Shown: positions 6,637 through 6,713 of the stretch, piece after piece
Position numbering within the stretch: the stretch's first letter is position 1
Layout of the letters: each line of letters begins with the position of its first letter
From: CAZWBR01 sp964404205
Lineage (GTDB): Bacteria > Bacteroidota > Bacteroidia > Bacteroidales > Prolixibacteraceae
Assembly (NCBI GenBank): GCA_964404205.1
Contig: CAYOJD010000145.1
Coordinates: forward strand, 1 to 6,713
DNA: 6,713 nt
Reading direction: 5' to 3'
The notes under the pieces: generated by a model
Databases searched by the model: none
What the model was told of the DNA's origin: nothing
The model's input: only the letters and a program-made list of their open reading frames with translations
Translations under genes and position numbers: made by a program

Positions 6637-6713
6637 CCTGTCTTAATAAATGTTAAATTGAGTGATAGTTAAGGTAACAAAAAAGGTCTATTTCCTATTA
6701 ATGGTTAGTATTA
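6637..6713. other. Downstream intergenic end of window
   Basis: After the tilS stop there are 77 AT-rich bases with no gene and no T-tailed hairpin. TTAA words recur: TGTTAA at 6631-6636 (overlapping the stop), TTAA at 6643-6646, TGTTAA at 6651-6656 and AGTTAA at 6667-6672, then GGTAAC at 6673-6678. They may be part of the regulatory region of a gene beyond the window or simple AT-rich spacer. Confidence 0.4.

Overview
This window looks like a chromosomal segment from a member of the Bacteroidetes, most likely order Bacteroidales. The evidence is the FadL/OMPP1-type outer-membrane protein with the N-terminal style usual in that phylum, an archaeal/eukaryote-type prolyl-tRNA synthetase (common in Bacteroidetes), mostly A-rich translation starts without Shine-Dalgarno sequences, and a promoter-like TTACTTTG box. 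The assignment rests on protein style only; the genus cannot be named from this.

Layout: the left part is on the minus strand. At 1-764 is the 5' part of an outer-membrane beta-barrel gene of the FadL/OMPP1 family, cut by the window edge. A run of ten Ns (812-821) marks an assembly gap just upstream of it. At 848-2257 is an unusual putative lipoprotein of 469 residues. It has a tryptophan/tyrosine/glycine-rich centre and a long serine/glycine-rich tail, and I do not recognise a function for it. A divergent intergenic region (2258-2361) separates it from the plus-strand genes.

The right part is on the plus strand and is housekeeping: proS (2362-3837, prolyl-tRNA synthetase) closed by a clear intrinsic terminator at 3863-3890; pepT (3968-5206, tripeptide aminopeptidase of family M20B); and tilS (5302-6636, tRNA(Ile)-lysidine synthetase). 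proS and tilS both serve decoding (charging tRNA-Pro; modifying the CAU anticodon of tRNA-Ile), while pepT recycles amino acids from tripeptides. They are not obviously one operon: the terminator separates proS from pepT, and a 95-nt AT-rich gap separates pepT from tilS. The last 77 bases hold no gene but carry several spaced TTAA-type words.

No mobile element, CRISPR array, RNA gene or defence system is visible. The points most worth following up are the Trp/Tyr/Gly-Ser lipoprotein, its strong Shine-Dalgarno, and the apparent loss of most zinc ligands in the ProRS C-terminal domain. Nothing in the window convincingly shows a new multi-gene system.
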